Below, piece after piece: positions 35,109 through 43,388 of a stretch of 64,000 bases of DNA. Under the pieces are notes generated by a model. That model did no database searches. It saw nothing but the letters and a program-made list of their open reading frames with translations, and was not told where the DNA came from. Numbering within the stretch: the stretch's first letter is position 1; the number at the start of each line of letters is the position of its first letter. Position numbers and translations under genes: made by a program. Source of the stretch: Tabrizicola sp. (lineage in GTDB: Bacteria > Pseudomonadota > Alphaproteobacteria > Rhodobacterales > Rhodobacteraceae); NCBI RefSeq assembly GCF_022842145.1, contig NZ_JALHQD010000001.1, forward strand, positions 316,127-380,126, read 5' to 3'.

Positions 35109-35477
35109 ATTGTCCTCTTCGGGAGCAGACACGCACATTTTGTTAAGAACAGGTTTCGCCGCCAAATCGGGCAGGAAGGCGGCGATCAGGCGTCCGATCC
35201 GGGGTATTGTGAGGGATCGTTGATGGCAGCGAAACGCTGCAGGCCTCTCCACCCTCGGCAGCACCTTGCCGGAAAGCGGCAAGAAACTAGGCGGCGCAGG
35301 AAGGGAGTCTGTCGGTCGGGGGAAATCGTTCCAAGACTGTTCACGAAATGGCGGCGATTCGCAGCGGATTTGCTGAATTGTCCTCAGGCTATGGAATGTC
35401 CTTCCGCAGGCAGATAGCTCGGCCCGGCGGCGGGAACCTTCGCGCCGCGCAATCGTGGATAGAAAAAAGAGACTTCC

Positions 35478-35735
35478 ATGAAACGCTTTGCAATCGCACT
35501 TGCACCGCTTGCCCTCGCTTCGGCCGCTTTCGCGCAGACCCTGCCGGACGTGCCCGACACCGACTCCAACGGCAACTGGTCGCTGGTCGAGCTTCAGGCG
35601 GTCTGGACGGATCTGACGGAAGAGACCTTCAAGACCATCGACACCAGCGCCGATGGTGCAGTCGATGCAACCGAGCTTCAGGCCGCGCTCGACGGTGGCG
35701 TCATCCCGGCGCCGGGCGAAGCCTCGGGCGGCTGA
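35478..35735 (+). CDS. secreted EF-hand calcium-binding small protein
   Basis: An 85-residue protein. Signal peptide MKRFAIALAPLALASAAFAQ is cleaved near residue 20. Two canonical 12-residue EF-hand loops follow, DTDSNGNWSLVE (about 27-38) and DTSADGAVDATE (about 54-65), both ending in the bidentate Glu. The mature form is acidic and periplasmic. Such EF-hand peptides are frequent in Rhodobacterales; they may buffer or sense calcium. Confidence 0.85.
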   Translation: MKRFAIALAPLALASAAFAQTLPDVPDTDSNGNWSLVELQAVWTDLTEETFKTIDTSADGAVDATELQAALDGGVIPAPGEASGG

Positions 35736-35752
35736 CGCAACCGCCCGTCGAG

Positions 35753-35796
35753 GACGTCGTCTCTCCTCACTGATGTCCGACGAGGGAGATGACGTC
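35753..35796. repeat. intergenic imperfect palindrome, copy B
   Basis: Hairpin with arms GACGTCGTCTCTCCTC and GAGGGAGATGACGTC (two differences) around a 13-base loop, between the convergent EF-hand and fadH genes. Together with the flanking CGTCGAGG and CCTCGTTC it resembles the palindromes at 30788-30855 and 39326-39388. It probably serves as a bidirectional terminator. Confidence 0.5.
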
Positions 35797-35813
35797 GAAC
35801 GAGGAGGCTTTCG

Positions 35814-37838
35814 TTAAAGCCTTGCCGCCAGGCGCGCCGCCTGATCAATGGCGCGCTTGGCATCCAGTTCAGACGCGACATCCGCCCCGCCGATCCGGTG
35901 ATGGCGGATGCCGCGCCGCTCCAGCTCGGCCGACAGCCCTCGCTCGGGTTCCTGTCCTGCACAGAGAACCACCGCGTCGACCGCAAGCAGTTCTTCCCCT
36001 TCGCGGTTCGGCCCGTGGCTGATCACCAGCCCGTCAGCCGTGATCCGTTCATAGTTCACGCCGCCCTGCATCTTCACCCGCTTCATCGCCAGGCTGGCGC
36101 GGTGGATCCATCCCGTCGTCTTGCCCAGGTGCCGACCCGGCTTTTCCGCCTTGCGTTGCAGCAGATACACCTCGCGCGCCGGAGGATGCGGTTGCGGTCC
36201 CGCCGGCTCCAGCCCGCCACGATCCTCCCACGGTGCCGAGACGCCCCATTCGGCGCGCCAAAGGCCTGGGTCCAGCGTCGGGCTCACCCCATCCTGCACC
36301 AGCGTCTCGGCCACATCGAAACCGATCCCGCCCGCACCCACCACGGCCACCCGGCGCCCCACGGGGGCACCCTTCAGCACGTCGATGTAGGACAGGACCT
36401 TCGCCCCGGCCTCCACCACGATGCCCGGATCACGCGGGGTCACGCCGGTGGCGATCACCACCTCGTCGAAGCCTTCCAGATCCTCTGCCCCAGCCTCACG
36501 GCCCAGCCGCAATTCGATCCCCGGCCCGCGCAGCATGGTGGCGAACCAGTCGACCAGCCCGTGGAACTCTTCCTTGCCCGGCACCTGACGCGCCAGGTTC
36601 AACTGGCCGCCAACCTGTTCGGCCTTGTCGAACAGCGTGACCTGGTGTCCGCGCTGGCTCGCGACGATGGCCGTCATCATACCGGCCGGACCGGCCCCCA
36701 CGACAGCCACCCGTTTCGCCACCTCGGCGGGCGTATAGGCAAGCTCCGTCTCATGGCAGGCCCGCGGGTTCACCAGACAAGATGTCAGCTTGCCGCTGAA
36801 GGTATGGTCGAGGCAGGCCTGGTTGCAGGCGATGCAGGGCGCTATTTCGGCGGCGCGGCCCGACGCGGCCTTGGCGATGAAATCCTGATCCGCCAGCCAG
36901 GGCCGGGCCATCGACACCATGTCCGCCGCACCAGAGGCCAGGAGCCCCTCGGCCACCTCCGGCGTATTGATCCGGTTTGAGGTAATCACGGGAATCGAAA
37001 CCTCCGGCCGCAGCCGCGCCGTCAGATGCGCGAACCCCGCCCGGGGAACCGATGTCGCAATCGTGGGCACCCGTGCCTCGTGCCAGCCGATGCCGGTGTT
37101 CAGCACCGAAGCCCCGGCCGCCTCGACCGCCTTTGCCAACTGGACCACCTCGTCCCAGGTGGACCCCTCCGGCACTAGGTCGATCAACGAAATGCGATAG
37201 ACCAGAACGGCCCCCGGACCCATCGCCGCGCGCACCCGCCGGACAACCTCGACCGGTAGCCGCATCCGGTTCTCGTAAGCCCCGCCCCATGCGTCCGTGC
37301 GGCGGTTGGTGTGGGTGACCAGGAACTGGTTCAGAAAGTACCCTTCCGACCCCATCACCTCGACCCCGTCATACCCGGCCTCGATGGCTCGCGCTGCTGC
37401 CGTTGCGATGTCGGCGATCTGCTTCTCGATCCCATCCTCGTCCAGCTCGCGCGGCGGGAAGGGCGAGATCGGCGACTTCACTGCCGAAGGTGCCACACAT
37501 TCCTTGCCATAGGCGTAGCGCCCCGCGTGCAGGATCTGCATCGCGATCAGCCCGCCCTCGGCATGGACGGCGTCCGTCACCCGCCGGTGATTGACGATGT
37601 CCTGATCGGTGAACAGCCCCGCCGCTCCCGGAAACACCCCGCCTTCCCGGTTCGGAGCCATGCCGCCCGTCACGATCAGCCCCGCGCCACCCTTCGCCCG
37701 CGCCGCGTAGAAGGCGGCGACCCGACCCCAATCCCCGGTCTCTTCCAGCCCCGTGTGCATCGAGCCCATCAGGCTGCGGTTCCTCAGTGTCACTCCGCCA
37801 AGGGTGATCGGCGACAGAAGGTGCGGATAGTCGGTCAT
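35814..37838 (-). CDS. fadH: NADPH-dependent 2,4-dienoyl-CoA reductase type flavoprotein
   Basis: A 674-residue enzyme of full length. Residues 1-370 form the FMN-binding old-yellow-enzyme barrel (LSPITLGGVTLRNRSLMGSMHTG). The 4Fe-4S cluster Cys are in CIACNQACLDHTF plus a Cys near CLVNP (about residues 338-358). An FAD motif VAVVGAGPAGMMTAIVAS lies near 385 and an NAD motif VAVVGAGGIGFDVAETLV near 505. The family reduces 2,4-dienoyl-CoA in unsaturated fatty acid breakdown; trimethylamine dehydrogenase and histamine-type enzymes are related alternatives. Confidence 0.9.
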   Translation of the reverse strand: MTDYPHLLSPITLGGVTLRNRSLMGSMHTGLEETGDWGRVAAFYAARAKGGAGLIVTGGMAPNREGGVFPGAAGLFTDQDIVNHRRVTDAVHAEGGLIAMQILHAGRYAYGKECVAPSAVKSPISPFPPRELDEDGIEKQIADIATAAARAIEAGYDGVEVMGSEGYFLNQFLVTHTNRRTDAWGGAYENRMRLPVEVVRRVRAAMGPGAVLVYRISLIDLVPEGSTWDEVVQLAKAVEAAGASVLNTGIGWHEARVPTIATSVPRAGFAHLTARLRPEVSIPVITSNRINTPEVAEGLLASGAADMVSMARPWLADQDFIAKAASGRAAEIAPCIACNQACLDHTFSGKLTSCLVNPRACHETELAYTPAEVAKRVAVVGAGPAGMMTAIVASQRGHQVTLFDKAEQVGGQLNLARQVPGKEEFHGLVDWFATMLRGPGIELRLGREAGAEDLEGFDEVVIATGVTPRDPGIVVEAGAKVLSYIDVLKGAPVGRRVAVVGAGGIGFDVAETLVQDGVSPTLDPGLWRAEWGVSAPWEDRGGLEPAGPQPHPPAREVYLLQRKAEKPGRHLGKTTGWIHRASLAMKRVKMQGGVNYERITADGLVISHGPNREGEELLAVDAVVLCAGQEPERGLSAELERRGIRHHRIGGADVASELDAKRAIDQAARLAARL

Positions 37839-37901
37839 ATGGGTCTCCCTTGCGGGCGGAGAATGGCGAAACCCGCGAGAGACGTCACCACGAACGCCGC
37901 G

Positions 37902-39275
37902 TCACAGGACCACCACCTGCGCGGGGTCCAGAAGCCAGGGCGCGATGATGCCGCAAGTGTCGGCCAGGGGCAGCAGGCTATTCGGCACATCCATTCCGAT
38001 CACCCGACGCATGAACTCGGCCCGCAAGGCACAGCGCCGCGCCGCGTTCGGGTGCTTTTGGGCCAATTCCTCCCGCAGGCCCTCGTCCGCGATGACATAG
38101 CCGTCCTCCATCCGGGTCGAGCCCCAGCGTGGATGCGCCGGGATCACGTCCATCTGCATCGCCATGCCCGAGGCAAGGGGGATGCCCGACTCCGGCATGA
38201 TGGGCGAGGACATCCATTCGTCGAGGCCGATCAGGTGGCCGGGGTTCAGCGTGATGCCGAAATCGGCCGGCAAACGGTCATGGATCATCGCCCAGACCGC
38301 GCCCCCGGCCACGCCCGGCCGCATCATCCCGCACCAGTCCGACATCGCTTGCGTGTAAGGATAGACGAATTCCTCCAGGTATCCCGCCGCCGATGCCGGC
38401 AGGTCTTCTGCCCCCCGCGCCATCCAGCCCGCGCGGCAGATGTTCGATCCCCAATGCGCGATATTGAAGCTGGCAGGAACGCCCCGCCTGATCCGGTCGC
38501 CAACCGGCCCGGACAGGCCCGGCGTGTCGCCCATCGCGAAGGTCGAATGACAGCCCAACGGCAGGCCTCCCACCCGCGCCGCCTCGACGGCCGCGAAGTC
38601 GGTCATTCCTTCCCGGAAGGCGAAGACCATCCGGCGCAAGGCCGCCGCGGCCATGTGGTTCGAAAACTCCAGCCGCGCGATCTCGTTCGCGGTCACCCGG
38701 GCCCGCAGCCCATGGGCGGGATGCATGAAAATTGCAGTGGCATTCTCGACCCGCCCGGCACGCTGGCGCAGCGGATCGGCCAGGAAAGCCGGGATGTCCA
38801 GCGCCAGCGCCGGGTCCTGGCCGGGGGCAAGCTCGTCCGAGCCATACCATTTCCATCCCACTGCCCCGACCTTCGCTCCCGCTGGAACCAGCTCGTCCAG
38901 CCATTCCCAAAGCCGACGCGACCCTCGCGGCTGGCTGGGCAACGACAACGAGGCGCAAAGCCCGGTCCGCACCTGCCCGGCTGCGACCAATGGCGAGACC
39001 ACCGTGTAGGCCAGGCACTCGTTCCCCGCGATCAGCAGGGCATCACCCTCGGTCACGACCAGCACCGCCTCTTCGAAGCGCGGGTCAAACCCGGTCAGCC
39101 AATGCAGGTTCGCCGCATGCTCCCGGTCACCATAGACCACCAGCGCCGCATAGCCCGCCGCCGACATCGCCGCCCTGACCGCAAGAAGCCGCGCCTCGGC
39201 CTCCGCAAGCGTGAAAGGCGGCGGCAGGTCCGGCGTTCCGTGGTCCGGCCAGTCCAGGCGTTGCAGTCGCGTCAT
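37902..39275 (-). CDS. M24-fold (creatinase/prolidase-like) protein without the metal Asp pair
   Basis: A 457-residue protein with the creatinase N-terminal domain (AARLLAVRAAMSAAGYAALVVYGDREH, about residues 25-55) and the pita-bread domain after about 195. The position that carries the two metal Asp in peptidases reads SFNIAHWGSNICRAG, with Asn at both likely places. His in LNPGHLIGLDEW is kept, the first Glu is Asp in MQMDVIPA, and the last Glu in RMEDGYVI is kept. Creatinase also lacks the metal Asp residues. It may be a metal-independent hydrolase rather than a dipeptidase. The substrate is unknown. Confidence 0.75.
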   Translation of the reverse strand: MTRLQRLDWPDHGTPDLPPPFTLAEAEARLLAVRAAMSAAGYAALVVYGDREHAANLHWLTGFDPRFEEAVLVVTEGDALLIAGNECLAYTVVSPLVAAGQVRTGLCASLSLPSQPRGSRRLWEWLDELVPAGAKVGAVGWKWYGSDELAPGQDPALALDIPAFLADPLRQRAGRVENATAIFMHPAHGLRARVTANEIARLEFSNHMAAAALRRMVFAFREGMTDFAAVEAARVGGLPLGCHSTFAMGDTPGLSGPVGDRIRRGVPASFNIAHWGSNICRAGWMARGAEDLPASAAGYLEEFVYPYTQAMSDWCGMMRPGVAGGAVWAMIHDRLPADFGITLNPGHLIGLDEWMSSPIMPESGIPLASGMAMQMDVIPAHPRWGSTRMEDGYVIADEGLREELAQKHPNAARRCALRAEFMRRVIGMDVPNSLLPLADTCGIIAPWLLDPAQVVVL

Positions 39276-39325
39276 CTTGAATTCCCCCCGGGTTCAGGCT
39301 CGCAGGATCGCATCCCCCGGCCCTG

Positions 39326-39388
39326 CTCGTCGAGCACTCCGTGCACTCCTCGCGCGTATCCGGAGGAGGACACGAAGTGAACGACGAG
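39326..39388. repeat. intergenic imperfect palindrome, copy C
   Basis: A 63-base hairpin: the 26-base arms 39326-39351 and 39363-39388 pair at 21 of 26 positions around the loop GCGCGTATCCG. The outer arms are CTCGTCG/CGACGAG. It resembles the palindromes at 30788 and 35753. It sits just before the SRP RNA promoter and behind the start of the divergent M24-fold gene. Confidence 0.55.
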
Positions 39389-39414
39389 GCAACCGGCAGC
39401 TACGCCAGACCTTC

Positions 39415-39443
39415 TTGCGAATCCCGCAACCCCGGCCTATATG
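39415..39443 (+). promoter_or_regulatory. promoter of the SRP RNA gene
   Basis: TTGCGA (39415-39420), a 17-base spacer and TATATG (39438-39443), placing the transcription start near 39450, where the base-paired end of the RNA begins. Confidence 0.7.
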
Positions 39444-39447
39444 AGCC

Positions 39448-39545
39448 TCGAGAGGTTGGCGCGGGCAGGCACCTCGCCAACCCGGTCAGGTCCGGAAGGA
39501 AGCAGCCGTAACGAGCCCCGCTTGGGTCGTTGTCCAGCCTCTCAC
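39448..39545 (+). ncRNA. ffs: small (4.5S-type) signal recognition particle RNA
   Basis: The conserved apical segment GGTCAGGTCCGGAAGGAAGC (39484-39503) followed by AGCCGTAACGAG is diagnostic for bacterial SRP RNA: it contains the GGAA tetraloop and the symmetric and asymmetric loops bound by Ffh. The ends pair as GAGAGGTTGG (39450-39459) with CCAGCCTCTC (39534-39543). About 97 nucleotides, typical for alphaproteobacteria. It directs membrane protein insertion with Ffh and FtsY. The exact 5' and 3' ends are estimated. Confidence 0.95.
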
Positions 39546-39822
39546 CTTTCCCCCTTCACGTCGTTCAATTTTCAGAAACTTCTGCAGACAGGGGGTTATG
39601 CCACATACGCAGGGCGCCGGGTCGCGCTCTGACGACGCATCCCGGATGATCGCGAGCCACGCACGCTCATTGTCGGTGGCGCCCGCCCGAAGCAGCGGAC
39701 TGATGATCCTCAGTATTCTGCCCGGCATAGAGCTGCGTAGATTGAGGTCGGCGCGCGTCGATACCCGGCTCTTCGTTCGACCGGCGGGTTCGTCACGGTG
39801 CGCATTTTGTGCCAGCGCCAAG
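39546..39822. other. gap between ffs and the TRAP operon
   Basis: No gene is supported in the stretch between the SRP RNA and the dctP terminator. The plus frame at 39598-39942 would run through the terminator and into dctP on the opposite strand, and its translation is Arg/Ser-rich without family resemblance. Confidence 0.5.
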
Positions 39823-39851
39823 GCTGCAGGCAAGCAATGCTTGCCTGCAGC
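39823..39851 (-). terminator. hairpin after dctP
   Basis: Perfect 13-bp stem, GCTGCAGGCAAGC paired with GCTTGCCTGCAGC, with a 3-base loop, beginning 8 bases beyond the dctP stop on the minus strand. No clear U tract follows, so it may mainly protect the operon 3' end. Confidence 0.65.
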
Positions 39852-39858
39852 GAACTTC

Positions 39859-40920
39859 TTAGTTCACCTCGGCTGCGCGGTCAGCAGCGACAGCTGTTTC
39901 TGCAGATGCTACGGCCGCTGTGAATGCGTCCAGCACTTCTGATCCTCCTTTTACGTTCGCCTTGAACCATTCGAAGACCGGCTCCACCGCGGACTTAAAG
40001 GCGGCCTTCTCCTCGGCGGTCGGCACGTAGATCTCACCGCCAGCTGCGCGGAAATCGGCATAGGCCTGGATTTCCTTGCGCTTGGGGCTGGCGAAGGTCG
40101 CCTGTTGCAGAGCAGCAAAGCCATCGACGACGATCTGCTGCTGTTCCGGTGTCAGCGCCTTGAAGCGATCGTTGCCCATCCACCAGAAGGCGCCCATGTA
40201 GCTGTGGCCGTCGAGCGTCAGATACTTGATGCCGGCGTCGGTGAACTTCATCGACATGATGTCGGTTATCCCGTTTGCGGTGCCTTCCACGACCCCGGTC
40301 TGCAGCGAAGTGAACAGTTCCGGCCACGGGATCGGCGTGGGCGATGCGCCCAGCGTCGTGGCCAGCGTCTGCGGCAGGTCAGCGGGGACCGTGCGCATCT
40401 TCAGCCCGGCCAGATCACCTGGGGCTGCAATCCGCTTCTTGGTGTTGGCGTAGTTCCGCCAGCCGCCGGTGTTGCCGATGGTCATCAGCCGGATCTTGTC
40501 GCCCGAGTCTGCCAGCGCCATTGCGCGCAGCTTGGCGGTGAAGTCGGTACCGGTCAGCACCTCTTCGGCCACGCGGTCATCCGACATCAGGTAGGGCAGA
40601 TCAAGGACCTGGATATAGGGGAACAGACCAGCCGCGCCGCCCGAGGTGGAGATGTAGATGTCGATCGTGCCATCGGCCACGCCCGCCAAGCACTCGTCGC
40701 CCTTGGCGCAGATCTGGGTGCCCATGAAGATTTCCACACCGATGGCACCGTTCGAGGCGTTCTCGACATAGTTCTTGAACACGACGAGACCGTCGTAATC
40801 CTCGTCCTGTTCGTTCGAATTTGCGGTGGCGCGCAGCATGATGTCCTGCGCCAGGGCCGCCCCGGCGGTGCCCGCCAGAAGCGCCGCCAGCGCAAGGGAT
40901 TTCAGGGATGATTTAAACAT
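39859..40920 (-). CDS. dctP: TRAP transporter substrate-binding protein DctP
   Basis: A 353-residue periplasmic binding protein of the DctP family. A signal peptide ends at AGAALAQ (about residue 24). The ligand-anchoring Arg is likely in LKMRTVPADLPQTLATTLGASPTPIPWPELFTSLQTG near residue 175, the family hallmark. It also has VVEGTANGITDI and EEKAAFKSAVEPVFEW near the end. TRAP binding proteins carry acidic ligands, including the sulfonates taurine, isethionate and dihydroxypropanesulfonate. Last gene of an operon with dctMQ and the monooxygenase genes, so a sulfonated sugar ligand is proposed (inference). Confidence 0.92.
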   Translation of the reverse strand: MFKSSLKSLALAALLAGTAGAALAQDIMLRATANSNEQDEDYDGLVVFKNYVENASNGAIGVEIFMGTQICAKGDECLAGVADGTIDIYISTSGGAAGLFPYIQVLDLPYLMSDDRVAEEVLTGTDFTAKLRAMALADSGDKIRLMTIGNTGGWRNYANTKKRIAAPGDLAGLKMRTVPADLPQTLATTLGASPTPIPWPELFTSLQTGVVEGTANGITDIMSMKFTDAGIKYLTLDGHSYMGAFWWMGNDRFKALTPEQQQIVVDGFAALQQATFASPKRKEIQAYADFRAAGGEIYVPTAEEKAAFKSAVEPVFEWFKANVKGGSEVLDAFTAAVASAETAVAADRAAEVN

Positions 40921-40956
40921 GGTTCCTCCTTTTGGTTTCTTGTCGGCGTTGAAAGG

Positions 40957-42246
40957 TCAGTCCACGAACCCCAGAAGTCGGGGCAGGGTCAGGGAAATGG
41001 CCGGGATGTAGGTGATGAGAAGGATCACCAGGAACTCCACAGCCAGAAACGGCATGACGGCGCGGGCGATGGTTTCCACCCTCAGGCCCGAGACGGCCGA
41101 GGTGGCAAACAGAACCAGTCCCATCGGGGGGGTCAAAAGGCCGACGGTCAGGTTCACCACCATCACGATGGCGAAGTGCACCGGGTCGACACCCATCGAC
41201 GCAAAGATCGGACCCAGGATCGGACCGAGGATGATGATCGCAGGCCCGGCGTCCAGGAACATGCCGACGACGAACAAGAGGAGGTTCACCAGCAGCAGCA
41301 GCAAAAGCGGATTCTCGGTGATGCTGAGCAGCGTCGAGGCCAAGAGTTCCGGCGTGTGTGCCAGCGCTGCCACGGTCTTGAAGGCCATCGCCGCGCCGAC
41401 CAGCAGCATGACGACCGAACTGGTGATGCCCGCGCGGGTCAGCACACCCGGGATGTCACGCCAGGTCAGGGTCTTCAGGACGAAGATCGAGATGATGAAG
41501 CTGTAACCCACTGCGACCGCAGCCGCCTCGGTCGGGGTGAAGACGCCCGACAGGATGCCCCCCATCAGGAGGATCGGGGTCATCAGGGGCCAGAAGGCGG
41601 CGGCACCGGCGCGGGCCGCATCGACCCAGGTTGCACGAGGCTGGGCGGCGGGCAGCTTGTAGCGGTCGGCCATAAGCTTGATCGTGATCATCAGCGCGAT
41701 GCCGATCAGCACACCCGGCACGATCCCGGCCAGAAAAAGCGCCGCGACGCTTTCGCCCATCACGTAGGCGTAGATGATCATGATGCCCGACGGCGGGATG
41801 ATCGGGCCGATGATCGCGCTTGCGGCGGTAATCGCGGCGGCGAAGGGCTTGGGATAGCCCTTCTTTTCCATCTGCGGGATGATGATCGACCCCAGCGCCG
41901 AGACATCGGCCACCGCCGAGCCCGAGATCCCCGCAAAGAGCATCGAGTCGACCACGTTCACCTGCGCCAGCCCGCCCCGGAAGTGGCCGACCATCGCCTG
42001 GGCAAACCCGACGATCCTGGCCGAGATGCCGCCGCGGTTCATCAACTCTCCGGCCAGCATGAAGAACGGGATCGCCATCAGCGGGAACGAGTTCATCCCT
42101 TCATAGACGTTGCGGTAGAGAAGCGTGATGTCGCGTTCCTGCCCGTTCAGCCACAGAAGGATCGCGGGGGCCGCCAGAAGGCCAAAGACCACCGGCAGGC
42201 CCAGCATCAGGAAAACCAGGAACAGGGGAAGGAAGAAGCTGAGCAT
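40957..42246 (-). CDS. dctM: TRAP transporter large permease DctM
   Basis: A 429-residue membrane protein with about 12 hydrophobic helices, the usual DctM length. Typical segments are NSFPLMAIPFFMLAGELMNRGGIS near residue 52, SMLFAGISGSAVADVSALGSIIIPQM near 100 and AAITAASAIIGPIIPPSGIMIIYAY near 137. It forms the Na+-coupled channel of the TRAP system with DctQ. Directly abuts the dctQ stop. Confidence 0.94.
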   Translation of the reverse strand: MLSFFLPLFLVFLMLGLPVVFGLLAAPAILLWLNGQERDITLLYRNVYEGMNSFPLMAIPFFMLAGELMNRGGISARIVGFAQAMVGHFRGGLAQVNVVDSMLFAGISGSAVADVSALGSIIIPQMEKKGYPKPFAAAITAASAIIGPIIPPSGIMIIYAYVMGESVAALFLAGIVPGVLIGIALMITIKLMADRYKLPAAQPRATWVDAARAGAAAFWPLMTPILLMGGILSGVFTPTEAAAVAVGYSFIISIFVLKTLTWRDIPGVLTRAGITSSVVMLLVGAAMAFKTVAALAHTPELLASTLLSITENPLLLLLLVNLLLFVVGMFLDAGPAIIILGPILGPIFASMGVDPVHFAIVMVVNLTVGLLTPPMGLVLFATSAVSGLRVETIARAVMPFLAVEFLVILLITYIPAISLTLPRLLGFVD

Positions 42247-42843
42247 CTATTCCGCCCCCGATCCCAGAGTGATCGTCCCGGCAATCGCGCGCAGTGGCTC
42301 CGGCCCCCAGACCAGGGCGTAAAGGTTGCGCAAGGTCAGCTCGACCGCGACCAGCAGCAGAAGCGCCACGCCGACCAGAAGCGAGGCCATCATCCAGGAC
42401 TTCGGAACCTTCATCCAGACGCCAAGGTCCAGGCTGACCGGCACGCGAAGCGAGTCCGTCTCGAACCGACCGCCAAGGCCCGTGACCTCGGACCAGCCGA
42501 TGCCAAGAGCGATCCAAAGGACCAGGATCGTCACGGCCATCAGGAAGACCGACAGCCCGGTTGCGACAAGGCGCGGCAGAAGGCGGATCACCATGTCGAT
42601 GGCAACGAAACCGCCGCGCCGGAAGGCGGTCGGGGCCATCAGGGCGGTGGACCACATCATCAGGAACCGCGAGGCTTCTTCGGGCCAGGGCAGGGCGTTG
42701 TTCAGGACGTAACGGAAGAAGACTTGCGCCAGGATCACCACGACCATCAGGCCAAGGCAGACAGCGCCGACCCAGCGGCCAAGCGCCAGAAACGCGCCGT
42801 TGATCAGGCCCAGGCCGTTGCAGATGGCCAGAAGTGCGGTCAC
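42247..42843 (-). CDS. dctQ: TRAP transporter small permease DctQ
   Basis: A 198-residue protein with four membrane helices. ALPWPEEASRFLMMWSTALMAPTAFRRGGFVAIDM near residue 55 is the standard DctQ signature between helices 2 and 3. The loop between the last helices is longer than usual (about residues 120-145). Partner of DctM. Confidence 0.92.
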   Translation of the reverse strand: MTALLAICNGLGLINGAFLALGRWVGAVCLGLMVVVILAQVFFRYVLNNALPWPEEASRFLMMWSTALMAPTAFRRGGFVAIDMVIRLLPRLVATGLSVFLMAVTILVLWIALGIGWSEVTGLGGRFETDSLRVPVSLDLGVWMKVPKSWMMASLLVGVALLLLVAVELTLRNLYALVWGPEPLRAIAGTITLGSGAE

Positions 42844-42878
42844 GTCTCCTCCCTTCGCCCCCTCTCCCTGGGGGTGTT

Positions 42879-43388
42879 TCAGCCGGCAAAGCCTCCGAAC
42901 CTGCCTTTCGCGAAAACCAGCGGCTCGCCCTCCTCCAGGGCCAGCCGCAGGACCTGTCCCACGATGATCAGATGGTCGCCGCCGTCATGCGTCGCGTGCT
43001 GGGCGCAGTCGAAGCGGGCAAGGGCACCGGCCAAGGTCGGCACCCCCTCGGCGTTCACCTGCCAATCAAGCCCTTCGAAGCCCAGGCCGCCCCGGGACAA
43101 CCGGGCAGGCAACTCGGCCTGGTGCTGCCCCAGAACGTGGATGGCGTAATGCCGTGCTGCCACAAAGAACGGATAGCGCTGCGAGGCCTTGGCCGGCGAC
43201 CACAACACCAGGGCGGGGTCCAGTGACAGGCTGGCGAAACTGTTGGCCGTGAAGCCCATCGGACCGTCCGGCCCCATAATCGTGACCACCGTCACTCCGG
43301 TGGCAAAGCGCCCCAGCGCATCGCGGAAGACCCGCGCGTTGGCGGCGTCGGGCACGATCTCTGTCGTGTAGATGCCGCCATCCGCCAT
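42879..43388 (-). CDS. flavin reductase, proposed FMNH2 supplier of the SsuD-like monooxygenase (SmoA-like)
   Basis: A 169-residue flavin-reductase-like protein. It has FRDALGRFATGVTVVT near residue 20, GFTANSFASLSLDPALVLWSPAKAS near 45 and the GDH motif in HDGGDHLIIVGQV near 140. It reduces FMN with NAD(P)H for two-component monooxygenases. The start overlaps the aldo/keto reductase stop by one base. The order flavin reductase-AKR-SsuD-like matches SmoA-SmoB-SmoC of the sulfoquinovose monooxygenase (sulfo-SMO) pathway, which is the basis for the assignment. Confidence 0.85.
   Translation of the reverse strand: MADGGIYTTEIVPDAANARVFRDALGRFATGVTVVTIMGPDGPMGFTANSFASLSLDPALVLWSPAKASQRYPFFVAARHYAIHVLGQHQAELPARLSRGGLGFEGLDWQVNAEGVPTLAGALARFDCAQHATHDGGDHLIIVGQVLRLALEEGEPLVFAKGRFGGFAG

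Noticed and set aside
37311-39380. 689-residue plus-strand open frame
   Set aside because: Shadow of the FadH and M24-fold genes; no recognisable domain and it spans two real genes.
39598-39942. 114-residue plus frame after ffs
   Set aside because: It crosses the dctP terminator hairpin and overlaps dctP on the other strand; composition is not protein-like.
41176-43149. 657-residue plus-strand open frame
   Set aside because: Shadow of DctM, DctQ and the flavin reductase; composition is Asp/His/Arg-rich without domains.
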